From Myotis daubentonii (Eukaryota; Chordata; Mammalia; Chiroptera; Vespertilionidae), in assembly GCF_963259705.1 (NCBI RefSeq), contig NC_081847.1, forward strand, positions 70,825,754-70,889,753: 64,000 nucleotides of DNA, read 5' to 3'. Positions 28,177 to 39,729 of this stretch are shown here, one piece after another. Every line of letters starts with the position of its first letter. Within the stretch, counting starts at the first letter, position 1. Under the pieces are notes generated by a model. That model saw nothing but the letters and a program-made list of their open reading frames with translations. It ran no database searches and was not told the DNA's origin. A program made the translations under genes and the position numbers.

Positions 28177-28598
28177 AATATATATGTATATATATTTAAG
28201 AGTGCACTTTGTCTGGTTTTGAATTGTGGTTCCACCTCTTCCCTGCTGCTGCCCTGGACCTCAGTTTATTCACCTATAAAATAAGGTGACAGTCCCATAG
28301 AAGTGCACATGTCCCTTGTAACTGGCCCAGGGATGAGTCCGTGAACGAAAGAAGCAGGGATCACTGTGAATGACACGCCTGAACGTTTGCCCGTCTGTTC
28401 TTTGTGGGGTTGATTGGCTTTTCACCTTCTCCTCCTAACATAACCTACACCCAGAATCTGCCTCCTGACTTCCAGTTTGGGTTTATTTTAAGTGGAATGA
28501 GGATTGTGTAGCAACTTGAGGGCAGAATCCCCCTAGATTCTCACGGTAATTTTTTCCAGGTCTTCTGGAGTTGTTTCTTCCATGCCTAATTTGACACT

Positions 28599-28735
28599 AC
28601 TTTTTTTTTTTTTTTTTTTTTTTTTTAGCAATTCATCTTTATTGAGTTTCCACAAAAACAAATCTCTTTCTTTTTGCACTCAGATCCCATCAGCTTATAA
28701 ACTTCTAATAAAATTATCTCAGTATAATAATTAGT
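28599..28735 (-). pseudogene. Retrocopy of an mRNA 3' end (source gene not identified)
   Basis: On the minus strand: about 135 bases of unique-looking sequence containing CTCAATAAAGATGAATTGCT, directly followed by an uninterrupted A-run of about 27. This is the shape of a 5'-truncated processed cDNA insertion. I could not name the parent gene, and a SINE-like origin is possible. Confidence 0.4.
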
Positions 28736-28787
28736 GTGGCTGGTACAATCTGGTTTGAGAAGAAACCCAACAGATTCTTGGCAGATT

Positions 28788-29145
28788 TGTCTTAGCTTGG
28801 GCTGCTATAACAGAACACCACAGCCTGGTGCCATCAATGGCAACGTCCATTTCTCACATTCCTGGAGGCTGGACGTCAGAGATCGAGGTGCCAGCATGGT
28901 CAGGTTCTCGGTGAAAGCCCTCTTTCTGGGTTACAGACAGCGGCTTCTCATTTGCACCTCACATGGTGGAGAACAAGAGGAAGCAAGCTCTCATCACATC
29001 TCACCCTATAAAGGCACTAATCTCACTCATGAGGGCTCCACCCTCATGACCTAACCACCTCCTATACCATCACCTTGGGTTAAGATTTTAACATATACAT
29101 ATAGAAGGGCTACAGACTTTCAGCTTTCAGTCCATAACACCATTC
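28788..29145 (-). repeat. ERVL-MaLR LTR, antisense
   Basis: gcttgggctgctataacaga, ttctcacattcctggaggct, gacctaaccacctcctatac, cagtccataacacc: the antisense MST/MLT1 LTR pattern. Confidence 0.65.
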
Positions 29146-30105
29146 AGTGGGAGGATGACAAAGGAGGCCAGGAACCGGCTGGCTCTAGGGATGAGCATTC
29201 TTTATGGCGGGGGCAGAAATGTTGAATTCAGACAGAATGGGGAGCGCTGGTTACCCTGGTGGATTAATGAAACTCATTGGTAAAGAAAGCTTTTTTTGTC
29301 ACACTCTCACAGATTGTAGTGTGGCGTTGTCTCTGGAAGACACCTGTCAGGTCAGAGACTACATTTCCCAGCCCCCTTTGCATCCTAGTAGGACTCGTCT
29401 CCACCAATAAAAAGTGAGTGGGCGTGGTCAGCCTCTTCCAGGTGGGGCCTTTAGGAAGCAGGTGAGCGTCTCTCTACCCTCTGCAAGCTAGGCAATTGCC
29501 CTGAGGCCGAGAGGATGGTGAAGCTGTAACGTGTCAGTCACTTGGCTCACCGCAGGAAGGAACGCCACCCTCCAACCAGCAACGCCTGCCCTGGAAGATT
29601 ATGTGAGTAAGAAATACGTTTCTACTGTGTCAAGTCACTGAATCTGGGGGCTTGTTATCGCAGCTTCCATTGTCCTAATTAATAACCATGCCTAATAGGG
29701 CTGTTGTGAGGATTAAAGTAAGATGGCATACATTAGCAGCCTCTTAAAGGGGACTTATCCTAAGTTACATATTTTCAGTTAAAGCCCCAAAGCAAGGACA
29801 CAAGGTGCTGAGTACCCCAATATTTGGGAAAGCCACAGACACACTGTAGGACTTTCTTGGGGACATCATACCTTCTTAGGGACCCTATCCCAACCCCCTC
29901 AGCCTCCGTAACCAGGAGACTAGCATTTGGAATGATTTTCTAGAAATGATATACCTTTTCTGCTCTCTTGGGGGAAGGAAAAAGGGAGCGTCCCTGTTTT
30001 GACAGGTTCCACTATTAGAGACTTGGGGCTCCTGCCAGAGGTGGTGTTGCCTGCTGATCCTCAGCTCAAACGCCTCAGTGCCTGTGTGTGCAGAAATGCT
30101 TAGAG

Positions 30106-30328
30106 CAGCGGTTCTCAACCTGTGGGTCGCGACCCCTTTGGGGGTCGAACGACCCTTTCACAGGGGTCGCCTGAGACCATCGGAAAACACATATATAATT
30201 ACATATTGTTTTTGTGATTAACCACTATGCTTTAATTATGTTCAATTTGTAACAATGAAATTGGGGGTCACCACAACATGAGGAACTGTAGTAAAGGGTT
30301 GCGGCATTAGGAAGGTTGAGAACCACTG
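30106..30328 (-). mobile_element. SPIN-type hAT element (non-autonomous), 223 bp
   Basis: Ends CAGCGGTTCTCAACCT and GGTTGAGAACCACTG; interior has gtcgcgacccctttgggggt and gcctgagaccatcggaaaac as in SPIN elements. Flanks gcttagag and gcttagtg match at 7 of 8 bases. Confidence 0.9.
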
Positions 30329-30824
30329 GCTTAGTGAGACCTGGCAGGGCGGGGCCATCAGCACCGCCCCCCCATTTGGCTGCATAACAATGGGTGAGCT
30401 TTCCCTGAGCCCAGTGGGTGCCAGGCCATCTGGCCAGTCCCCTGCCCAAAAGGGATGATCCTTTTTCTTTCCAGGAAAGCGGAACCTGGCAGAAAGAGGC
30501 TGTGAAGTATACTTTTGAGGACAGGGTCCAAGAGAGGTCAGGGGATCCCAAATCTCCCTCAACAGACAGGAGACCAATACAGGGACCCCTATACAAGCGA
30601 CTCATGTGGCCCAGGACTGCCGGCCTCTGGACACTGGCCACACAGAAGGAATCCATCTTCCTGAGAGGACTTGAAAAAACACCGGCTAGATTTGTGTCCC
30701 CTGTCCTCTGCTGCTCCTTCCGGGCCTCATAAATGGAAAAACTAGAACTTAGAAGGGGTGGGAGATGGGAAGGACCCTCACACTGCTCTCAGTCCTACTG
30801 AAACCTGTAATGCAGAGATTACAG

Positions 30825-31010
30825 GCAAGTTTCTGGAGCCAGACAGCCTGGGTTTGAAACCTTACTTGCTGTGTGACCTTGGGCAAGTTGCCTCACCTCT
30901 CTGGGCCTTAGTACCTGTAAGATGCATAGCATCGTGAGGTTCACCTAGTTAGGCTAGTTAACAGCTTGTTAAATTAATGCATTCTTGACTTAGAGGAAGT
31001 GTTCAACAGA
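30825..31010 (+). repeat. MIR SINE, sense
   Basis: gagccagacagcctgggttt, gctgtgtgaccttgggcaag, cctcacctctctgggcctta. Confidence 0.8.
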
Positions 31011-32930
31011 TTATGAGTCGCAGTTTAAACTGGACTGAGAGGCAAGGGGCAAGAGGAGAGATTTGATTGTGTTCAACGGAAATGTTTGAAGCCTCCTTCA
31101 CCAAATTCAAATTTTTCAGTAAACCAGTCACACACACACACGAAGTGTTTAGATCCGTTTGGGACACAGCGAAACCCTCAATGCATGTTAAGTATTATTA
31201 TTATTTTTCAAACTCATGCCAGGTCAGGAATCAAATCCTCTCTAAGCTTTATTAGTTTGGAGTGATCATAGGAATGGCTATTTTTGTGGTTCTATAAAAC
31301 TGATTCTTATGCATTTTGGTCGTCAGAAAACCACCACATCCCATAAAATACTTGTGAATTCAAATAAGATTGCCAAGTCTGTTTGCAAAGTTAGGACAAA
31401 GGGGGAAATCCACAGGCGCTAGTTGTAATCGTCCTCTTCTTAGAAAAGAACGAGTTTCACAGCCCCTCAGATTGGGAAGGTCAGAAGGTCACCGTGAAGG
31501 CCAGTCCTGCAGGTGGAATCCATTTCCCTTGATGAGGTTTCACGGCGTTGCCCTTATTTTTTAGCGCTGGTTCCCTGGCTGGAGCTTGAGGACCGCAGCT
31601 AGAAATGACCGTGGCGTTTGCGAGCATTCAGAGCTGTTATCCCCTTTAGCCCTCATGGCTGCCCGGTGAGACTGAGTCATTGTCTGCATTTTCTTTATGA
31701 GGATGTTGAGGTTCAGAGAGGTTAGAGGACCCGCTCAGGGTCGCCCACCTGGAAAACAAGTCAGGCCTGGCCCCCGAGTCTGGATGTTCCTAGAAAACAA
31801 TACAGCAGGTCCTCGAATAACATCGTTTTGTTCAACGTCGGTTCATTATAACGTTGATGAGGAAAAAAAAGATTCCTGGCTGGGGCCAGTGTCTATGTGG
31901 AGTTTGCACGTTCTTCCCATGCCTGTGTGGGTTTTCTCCGGGGTCACCGGTTTCCTCCCTCCCCCCAGCCCCCTCCGCCAAAGACGTGCTCATGAGGCTT
32001 ACTAGTGTGTCTCCATTGTCCCGCTCAGAGTGCGCGTGGGTGAGTGTGAGGGGCCCTGCAATGAAAGGCAGCCTGTCCAGGGTGGGTTCCCACCTTGCAC
32101 CCTGAGCTGCAGGGACAGGCTCCAGCCACTGTGACCCTGAACCGGAGCAAGCAGGTTGGAAATCCTGATGTTTCTTGTCTTTACTCATCTTTCTTAAATG
32201 GATGTATGGCTCACGTTTCTTTCAGTGTTTACTATTAGAAGTGTTGGGGTCTGTATTTAGAAGTTTGGTGTTGTTTCTGTGACCAGAAATATGCCGCAGG
32301 CAGGAACTTCACGCACGTTTCTACTAATCAGCTCGTGGTTTTGTTGTCTCCCTTAAAGTCCCAGTTTCTAAGAACCTATTCATGATGTTAGGTGAGCACC
32401 TACTTAGTCTTTCCGTCTGGTTTGAGGAATGTTGGCGGGGCCCCTGTTCTGGGGCCACCCGCTCCTCTTCTTTGTGGCTTTGTCATGCCCTAAAGCAGCG
32501 GTCCTTACCCCAGAGCGGATCTGTGGATGGATTTCAGGGATTCCTGAACTGGAAAGGGAAAATAAGTGCATATTTACACTGACCTCCAGCTGACACTTAG
32601 CACTTCCTTCAGTTATGAATATAGACAACAGAGTAGTGTTCACATACCTGTTGCTGCCAAATGGAGTCACAGGTGTTTCCATATCATGTGGCAGTTATAG
32701 TATCACCACCTTAAAACGATGGTAACGAGACTAGATCTTATCGTTTAATATGTTAATAAAGAAGCACAGATAATGACTGCCTCCGATACTATTTTATTAT
32801 AGTTACCATATTTCACTAATTTGCTTCCTTTGTAATCCCATGCATTATATTTAATATTACCAGTCTGAGAAGGAGATCATAGACTTTACCAGCTGCCCGA
32901 GGAGTCCTGGGCTCATAAAAAAAAGTTAAG

Positions 32931-33172
32931 TGCAGGCTGGTGTGGCTCAGTGCTTGAGCGTCATCTCATGCACTGAGAGGTCACTGGTTCGATTCCCAGT
33001 CAGGGCACATGTCCAGTTTGTGGGCTCCATCCCCAGTGAGGGGCATGCAGGAGGCAGCCGATCGATGATTCTCTCTCATCAATATTTCTCTCTCCTTTCC
33101 TCTCTCCCTCTCCATCTCCCCTCTCTCCCTCTCCTTTCGTCCTCTCTCTCTAAAATCAATAAATATTTTTAA
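32931..33172 (+). repeat. Ves SINE
   Basis: ctggtgtggctcagtgcttg, cactggttcgattcccagtc, a long CT-rich stretch, and ctaaaatcaataaatatttt. Flanked by aaaagttaag. Confidence 0.92.
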
Positions 33173-33710
33173 AAGAAAAGTTAAGAGCCATGTAGAACCT
33201 CAGAGTCCTCCATTGGCCCTCTGCATGGCGCCAGCGGATAAGGGCAGAGGGTGAGTATAGAGTGAGTTGTAAGGGGGGGTTCATGGTCCAGATCTGGAGT
33301 CATATTGCCGTGGCCAGACCTCAGTCACCTGGCTGGGTGATGTGGCCTCTCTCCAGGTGCCCAGAAGGAAAAGGGAGACAGTTTAGAGAACAGTCAGCCA
33401 GCCTCTGCCCCATTATCATGTCCCTTGCAATGACTCAAATTTAAGGAGACACTGGGACCTCCTGTCTTACTGAGTTCTAGCAGGAGGGTGTGGGAGGCAG
33501 GTGCTGAGCACCAGGGACCCATCTTGCCCATTTTATCTGCGGCTACGAGTCTGGTGTTACATGGAGGCGGTGCTGGGGGAGTTGAAGCTGCTCTTCTCAT
33601 ATCTTTCTGTGGTTTCAGCAGGCTGTCTGCTTTGTGCCCCCAGGAACCCATAGGCGGTTGGGGAAGTGGGGGGGGGAGCGATGAAATTAGCACAAAATTT
33701 ACATTCTTTT

Positions 33711-33927
33711 TAAAAATATATATTTTATTGATTTTTTACAGAGAGGGAGGGAGAGGGATAGTGAGTTAGAAACATCGAGGAGAGAGAAACATCGATCAGC
33801 TGCCTCCTGCACACCCCCTACTGGGGATGTGTCCGCAACTAAGGTACATGCCCTTGACCGGAATCGAACCTGGGACCTTTCAGTCCTCAGGCCGACGCTC
33901 TATCCATTGAGCCAAACTGGTTACGGC
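33711..33927 (-). repeat. Ves SINE, minus strand
   Basis: tgattttttacagagaggga, ccttgaccggaatcgaacct, ctctatccattgagccaaac. Flanked by tacattctt on both sides. Confidence 0.93.
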
Positions 33928-33959
33928 TACATTCTTGAAAATATAATTAGAATGTATGC

Positions 33960-34160
33960 AGAACTTTAGCATTTGCCAAGTACTTTCATAAGTGGGCTCA
34001 TCTGGTCCTCACCACCGCTCTCAGGCAGGACAGGGCAAGATGACCATCTCCATTGTGCAGAGGCGGAAACGGCTCAGAAAGGAGAGTTGGATGCTCCAAG
34101 TCACAAACTGGAGGCAGAGTCAAGGCTAGAGCCCAGGCCTCAGTCACTATTCAGCAGGCA
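33960..34160 (-). repeat. MIR SINE, antisense
   Basis: catttgccaagtactttcat, ccattgtgcagaggcggaaa, gtcacaaactggaggcagag. Confidence 0.65.
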
Positions 34161-34300
34161 TGTAGGTAAATAGCGACCATGTATCAGGCCCCGTGCTGGG
34201 CTCCAGGGGCATAGGAATGATCAGAAATCTACTCAATGTCTAGGGTGCAAAGCCCAACCTAAAAGCCGAGAATGGGCAGGTAAGTACATGACTGTATATA

Positions 34301-34620
34301 CAGACTGTCCTCGGGTGATGTCGGACTTGACATATGTCATTTCGTGGTTACGTCACCATCTTCCATTTATTTATATATAAAAAAAGTTCCGTCATTTTGA
34401 CGTATGTACATACGTGCTTTATATTTTTTATTTATTTACCACAAGTGAAGGTCAGGAATTGTTATCTTTCTTTTAAATTGTTTTTACTCTTTCACTTCAT
34501 TACTGCTGTGCTCCATGTGAGTGACGTAGGTGCTTATGTAGGTGGGTTCCGACTTATGGCGAAAACCGCGTTACGTCGCCCCCTAGGAACGGATCTCCGA
34601 CGCAACCCGAGGACCTACTG
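34301..34620. mobile_element. TA-flanked DNA transposon with imperfect inverted repeats, 320 bp
   Basis: The left end CAGACTGTCCTCGGGTGATG and the right end, whose reverse complement begins CAGTAGGTCCTCGGGTTGCG, form imperfect terminal inverted repeats. TA lies on both sides. CAG...CTG ends with TA duplication suggest the Tc1/mariner-Tigger group; family not named. Confidence 0.6.
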
Positions 34621-35879
34621 TAGTTAGATTTGTTGCGACTCTTTTAGTTCAAGTGATAGGAACCCAATTAAACTAGTTCAAGTAATAAAGAGAATTTATT
34701 GAGTCACATAGCTAAACGGTGTCGGGATGTATGGCTTCAGGCATGGCTGGACCCAGCAGCTCAAACATCACAATGATTAAGGAAGCATTACAAAGATGAC
34801 GGTGACATGAGATTTTAAAATATATTTGTATTTCTTTTGGAGGTCAAATTCAAATGCCCGAGACATCTGGCTGAGCTGGTGAACGGACCGAGGGAGACTT
34901 TACATGGCACAGGGGGCGCATTGAGACCCCGGATAAGGGCGAGGTTGTGGAGGTAGGGTGGCTGCCACAAGGTTGTAAAACCTGGGGCTTCTATGAGGCT
35001 GAGAGTGGAGCACAGAGCAGGAATCAAGAGCGGAAGGGAGTCCAAGCAGCCGTGAGTGGGATGTCTCGGAGAGGGAGGGTGCAGGAGAGTAACCGAGCCA
35101 TGGAGGTCCAGTCCTTGAGGTGAGAAGCGTGTGAAAGGCAGAATCAGCCACTTGTGCTGGCCGCCTGCTGGCTCAGGGCTGCAGAGAGGCCACGGAAGAA
35201 GCTCATGTTAGGTACTGCCCATCCAGCAGAGAGTGGACTTGGGTGGAAAGACCTGGCCCAGTGATGAGATGGGAAGCGTGTTTATGAAAGCCAGTGGCGA
35301 GGGGCCAGAAACCAGTGAATGGGCCACAGACAAGAAGCAAACCAGTGCGATGGGGCCACTTACAGCGAGGCTCCTTGGCCAACCTCAAGGTGTCCAAGAG
35401 GCCTAGGCGCTTGCCCTGGGTCCTCCCTGATATTATGATGAACTGCAGGGGACGAGGGAAAAGGTGCGTTCTCGAGAATTAGCTAAATCGTGACCCCGCG
35501 GAGGCTGGCTCAGACCCTAGGCCACATTTCTGCCATGGAGCGGCAAGGGGGCTTTTGATGGCACATGAAACAGGGTGGCCACAGGTGGCCTTCCCTTTCC
35601 CAGGCACTCCCAGCGAGGCTGCTGCAGTTGCCCCTTGAAGAGGGCACTCCACCTCTTGTTACCAGAGTAGCCAGGATGGGCATGGGCTGGTGGCTGCACC
35701 CTTCACAGCACCAGCAAAAGGACCAGCACGGGTGTATATCGACGGGGGTTATCTGGAAGGAAGGGAGACATGGAAGGTGTGGGGGGAGGAGGGGTAGAAT
35801 GCCCCCGGGCAGGTGAGAGGGCATAGGAGCCAGGGCACTGGGGCGGGCCGGCCTCAGTTAGACATGGAAACTGTGACTA

Positions 35880-36190
35880 ATGAGGAATAATCAGGGGTCC
35901 CCTAGGTGCTGGGGAAAGAGTGCCCCAGGCAGAGGGTGCAGCCTGGGGAAAGGCCTGGGCAGAGGGGGTGGCCCTCTGAGCTGTCCAGTGTGGCTGGAGC
36001 ACAGAAGAGGCTGGAAGACCCAGCAGGCCCGTGAGTCATGGAAGGAGTCTGGACTGAACCCAGAGGGCAATGCTGAGCCCCAGCGGGGTTCAGGCAGAGT
36101 GACATAACCATAATTGTGCTCTAGAAGGATCTTTCTGGCTGTGCAGTACAGCCGATGGGAGGAGGGAGCTGGACTGTGGGCAGAGGGACC
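35880..36190 (+). repeat. L2-like old repeat fragment
   Basis: aggcagagggtgcagcctgg, tccagtgtggctggagcaca, agaaggatctttctggctgt: the same pattern as 36860-37330 and 44575-45190. Confidence 0.5.
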
Positions 36191-36859
36191 AGGGAGTCAG
36201 CCAGGGGACAGATGGAGGCGCCCTGGCTCAGGGCCCAGCAGGGGCCCTTACGGCATCTGTTTAAATAATATTTTGAAAAAAGAAAGCTGCTGCATTGGTC
36301 ACAAATAGGAAAGAGTCCTGCGCCTAGACCTGTCACCGCCCCACTCTGAGACCTCGGGCAAGGTGCCTCCCTTCCCCAAGACTCAGTTTCTCCACCCGGG
36401 AAACAGGAGGCAGCTGGACCCCAGTCTGTGAGGGCTCCTCCAGGCTGGCGGCCTCTCCGCGGTTCATGCACCAAAGTGCCACAAGGGGGCAGCAGCACAG
36501 CACGTTTTCTTCGGATTCTTTTCTGAAGTCACTGTAACGTGACCTAGATTTTAATGAGGTGGAGGGTTTATTAAAACACAGATTTATGAGCCCCACCCCC
36601 ACAGTCTGTGAGCCTGGAATGCGCCACAAAATGTTTGCATTTCTAGCCAGGTGCCAGGTGATGCTGATACTTCTGGCCTGGGTACCCCACTCAGAAATAC
36701 TGAGGTTGATGATTGGGACGGGGGTGGGGGTGAGCTCTGACCACGCTGACATGACACTGAGAAATCACTGTGAACTGGGCAGCCACTCCCATTTGTCAAC
36801 TACACATTTACTTTTTAATGCACCATTAAATCCCCTTTTTAAAAGCAAGATATATTATT

Positions 36860-37330
36860 TCATTCATTCAATAACAACTGAGCCTCCTGGGCACTGTTCT
36901 AGGTCCCGGAGATCCATCAGTGAACAAAGCAGATAAGGTCCCAGTGCTTGTGTAATTCAGCAAAAATAATAAATGTTATAAGTAGGTCATGTAATGTGTT
37001 AAAAGGTGGTATGTGGTACATGCATCGGGGAGATTGGGGGAAGATGATGTCAGGCAGAGGGAACAGCCTGTGCAAAGGTCCTGAGGTGGGTGCATGTCTA
37101 ATGTGTTTGAGAAACAGCAGGGAGGCCGTGAGGTCTGAGCAGCATGAGCAAGAGGGACAGTAATTGGGGGCGAGGACAGAGGGCTGACTGGGCAGAGTGG
37201 GGGCTTGCAGGCTGTGTGAAGGCCTTTCGCTTTTCTCAGAGGGGAAAGGAGTGGTGTGGTCGGGCTTGGTTTTAACAGGGTCCCTCTGGCACACACTGTA
37301 AGGGGCAAGAGTGGAAGCCAGGAGACCAGG
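36860..37330 (+). repeat. L2-like old repeat
   Basis: attcattcaataacaactga, gggcactgttctaggtcccg, gtgcaaaggtcctgaggtgg, cagggtccctctggcacaca. Family assignment is approximate. Confidence 0.55.
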
Positions 37331-37884
37331 AGGAGGCTACTACATCATCTGGGCAGAGCTGATGATGGCCCGGCCAGTGGGGAGCAGTGGGATCGGGTGG
37401 GGTGATAACAGGTTATACACACCAACGGACACACATTCTGGTTGTCTGTGTCCCTAACTAAACTGGTCCTCCCAATCTCATTCCCTACTCCTCTCCTTTC
37501 AGCAGATGACTCAAGTTCTCGACCTGAACTCTTCTCTGTGTCAGCCCTGACCCATCTTTGATCATAACCTCCTTCTGTCCTGGTGACTACTTCATCTTCA
37601 AACTTAAAACACCTGAAATGCCCTCTCCTATCTGCCAGCTGTGGGGCTCACCTTTGCTCTTCCTGGCTTCTGTCCACGGCCCCCTTCCTCCCCACCCGCC
37701 AGCAGAAAGCCCAGGGACATGTTTAGGGTCTCATCTCCTTGCTCGTCATATCCATCCTTCACGCAAAATCCGCAAGTGTGGTCAGGCCCTGCTGATTCTC
37801 TCTTCCTTTTCTTCCTTCCCACTCTCTCAGTGTCTCCTCCAGGCCCTGGCACCTTACCCCGCACACTGTAGTGACTTTGGTCAG

Positions 37885-38081
37885 TGTGGCCTGGTGGCCA
37901 AGAGCACGGGTTCTGGAGCTGGCGCTCTGGATTTGAATACTGATTTTGCCAACTTTGAACTGTTGTACACTTGGGCTATTTCCTTAATTTCTCAGTACCT
38001 CAGTGTCTCTGTCTATGAAATGGGCACATTTATACTTACTTTAAAGGGTTATAGTGGGGTCAAGTGAGACAGTGCATAGAA
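37885..38081 (+). repeat. MIR SINE, sense, truncated by a hAT element
   Basis: ggtggccaagagcacgggtt, ctggagctggcgctctggat, then tatgaaatgggcaca. Its 3' part stops exactly where the hAT at 38082 starts, and MIR does not resume on the other side. Confidence 0.75.
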
Positions 38082-38315
38082 CAGTGATGGCGAACCTATG
38101 ACACGCGTGTCAAAGGTGACATGCGAACTCATTTTTTTGGTTGATTTTTCTTTGTTAAATGCCATTTAAATATATAAAATAAATATCAAAAATATAAGTC
38201 TTTGTTTTACTATGGTTGCAAATATCAAAAAATTTCTATATGTGACCCGGCACCAGAGTTAAGTTAGGGTTTTTCAAAATGCTGACACACGAGCTCAAAA
38301 GGTTCGCCATCACTG
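38082..38315. mobile_element. Non-autonomous hAT transposon, 234 bp, mismatched flanks
   Basis: Near-perfect 16-bp inverted repeats CAGTGATGGCGAACCT and AGGTTCGCCATCACTG, interior A/T-rich. The flanking 8-mers (gcatagaa left, gtctacat right) do not match, so the right flank appears to have been replaced. Confidence 0.85.
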
Positions 38316-38567
38316 GTCTACATGGTTGCATCTCCTCAGAGGCTCCTGCTCCAGGCAGACAGCCCTGCTGTGGTTCCATCTCCCGCTGGCTGGTCCTGGC
38401 TTCTGGACTCTGCCCTCCCTCAGCCCCTCGGCCCCTCCACCCCAGAGCTGGTACTGAGCAAAAGAAGCCGTTCATTAAAGGTACCTACTGTGCAATTCTA
38501 CTTATGTGAAGTTCAAGAACAGGCAACACTAGTCTGTGGTGACAGAAGCCAATCAGCCCTCAGGAAG
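38316..38567 (+). repeat. 252-bp direct repeat, copy A
   Basis: Aligns without gaps to 40177-40428 at about 96% identity (about 10 differences, all transitions). It begins at the first base after the hAT end. It includes ctacttatgtgaagttcaag, which resembles old L1 3' sequence. Confidence 0.9.
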
Positions 38568-38814
38568 CGGAGGGGTGAGTCGGAAGGGGCGGGAGGAAAC
38601 TGAGGCCGTGGGAATGTTTTATGCCTTATGAAAACTCGTTCAATCCTACACTTAAGACCTGTGTGTCTGACTGTGTTTTCTAATTTCCTCGTTGAATCCT
38701 GAAGAAAACACAGTTTCTATTTTTGAACAGACACAGTAGGTCACAGAGGAGGATGTAAACTTATAGGTAAGGAAGGTCTTTTACACAATTAAACAAGAGA
38801 CTTCGAACAGAACC

Positions 38815-39508
38815 TCACACGTGGGCTGGTTTATTTCAGACCATGTTCCCCAGTCCCCGGAGGACACGCTCCCCTGCTTTGCTTGAATCCAAAATATTGC
38901 AAAGCGCGGATCTCTGCGGAGTGCCTAGCTCAGCGCCTAGCTCAGCGCCAGCACGCAGTGAAGGTGATGCTCACGATGCAAGCTGAGGGTGATGGACCTT
39001 CCTAAGACATGGTTTTGTCTTGCGATTTTCACAAAGCATTCGGCCCCTGAATTCTGCCCGGGATGGGAAGGCTTTCTCAGACAGCGCCCCACACCCAGCT
39101 TCCTGCACAGGCGCAGGCGCAGGCGCAGGGAGGTGTCTGCAACACCACAGGAGAGGGTGCGGGAGATTCAGATCTGTGCCCCTCTTCCCGCACCCCAGGA
39201 AAATGGCCAGTGCAGCCCAGTACCTGCCTGAGCCCGATGGTTAAGCAGAGATGGCCGCCCCATCTCCTGACAAGCTAGCCCCCGTGCACCTTGGATAAAG
39301 ACTGTGTGCAGGCTGGAATGGAGCAGAAGACCCTAGAAACTGGTCCTCCCCCCTCCCCCAAACCAGGGCTGGGAGTTAGAGGGGACAGGACGAAGGCATG
39401 CATCCCCGGTCTATCTCAGGGTCCAGGGGGCCCAGGCTGCTGTGACATTCTTGTCCTCCAGGGCCCAGAGGGAGCACCGGAGCTGGATGGCTGCCCGCTG
39501 GGCCGGCT
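38815..39508 (-). other. CCN5: CCN5 3' UTR with AATAAA at 38830-38835
   Basis: On the minus strand a canonical AATAAA (38835-38830) lies about 675 nt after the stop, a plausible 3' UTR length. A short GCGCAG-type tandem tract (39112-39130) lies inside. The cleavage site is inferred. Confidence 0.55.
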
Positions 39509-39729
39509 CTAAAAGGCACTGAGTAGGGGGTTGTGGCCCCCGGCAGGTGGGCAGGGCCCGGGCAGGCACAGGCGGCGCTGGGTCTCCAGTCTACAGAAGC
39601 GGTTCTGGTTGGACACGCGGGTGGTCACGCCTAGCCCGCAGGTGGCCGAGCAGGGGCCCCAGGCTGTGCTCCATTCTGGGCAGGGCGCCCCAGGAGGCGG
39701 GGGAGCGACAAGGCCAGCAGCCTGAGGTC
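39509..39729 (-). CDS. CCN5: CCN5 exon 4, TSP1 module (residues 178-250) and stop
   Basis: Acceptor ttccccccag precedes 39729. It encodes a Pro-rich lead, the TSP1 core ([18 protein letters not shown], then [12 protein letters not shown]), and a tail ending LLSAF before TAG (39511-39509). The exon lies between two copies of a 252-bp direct repeat. Confidence 0.95.
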
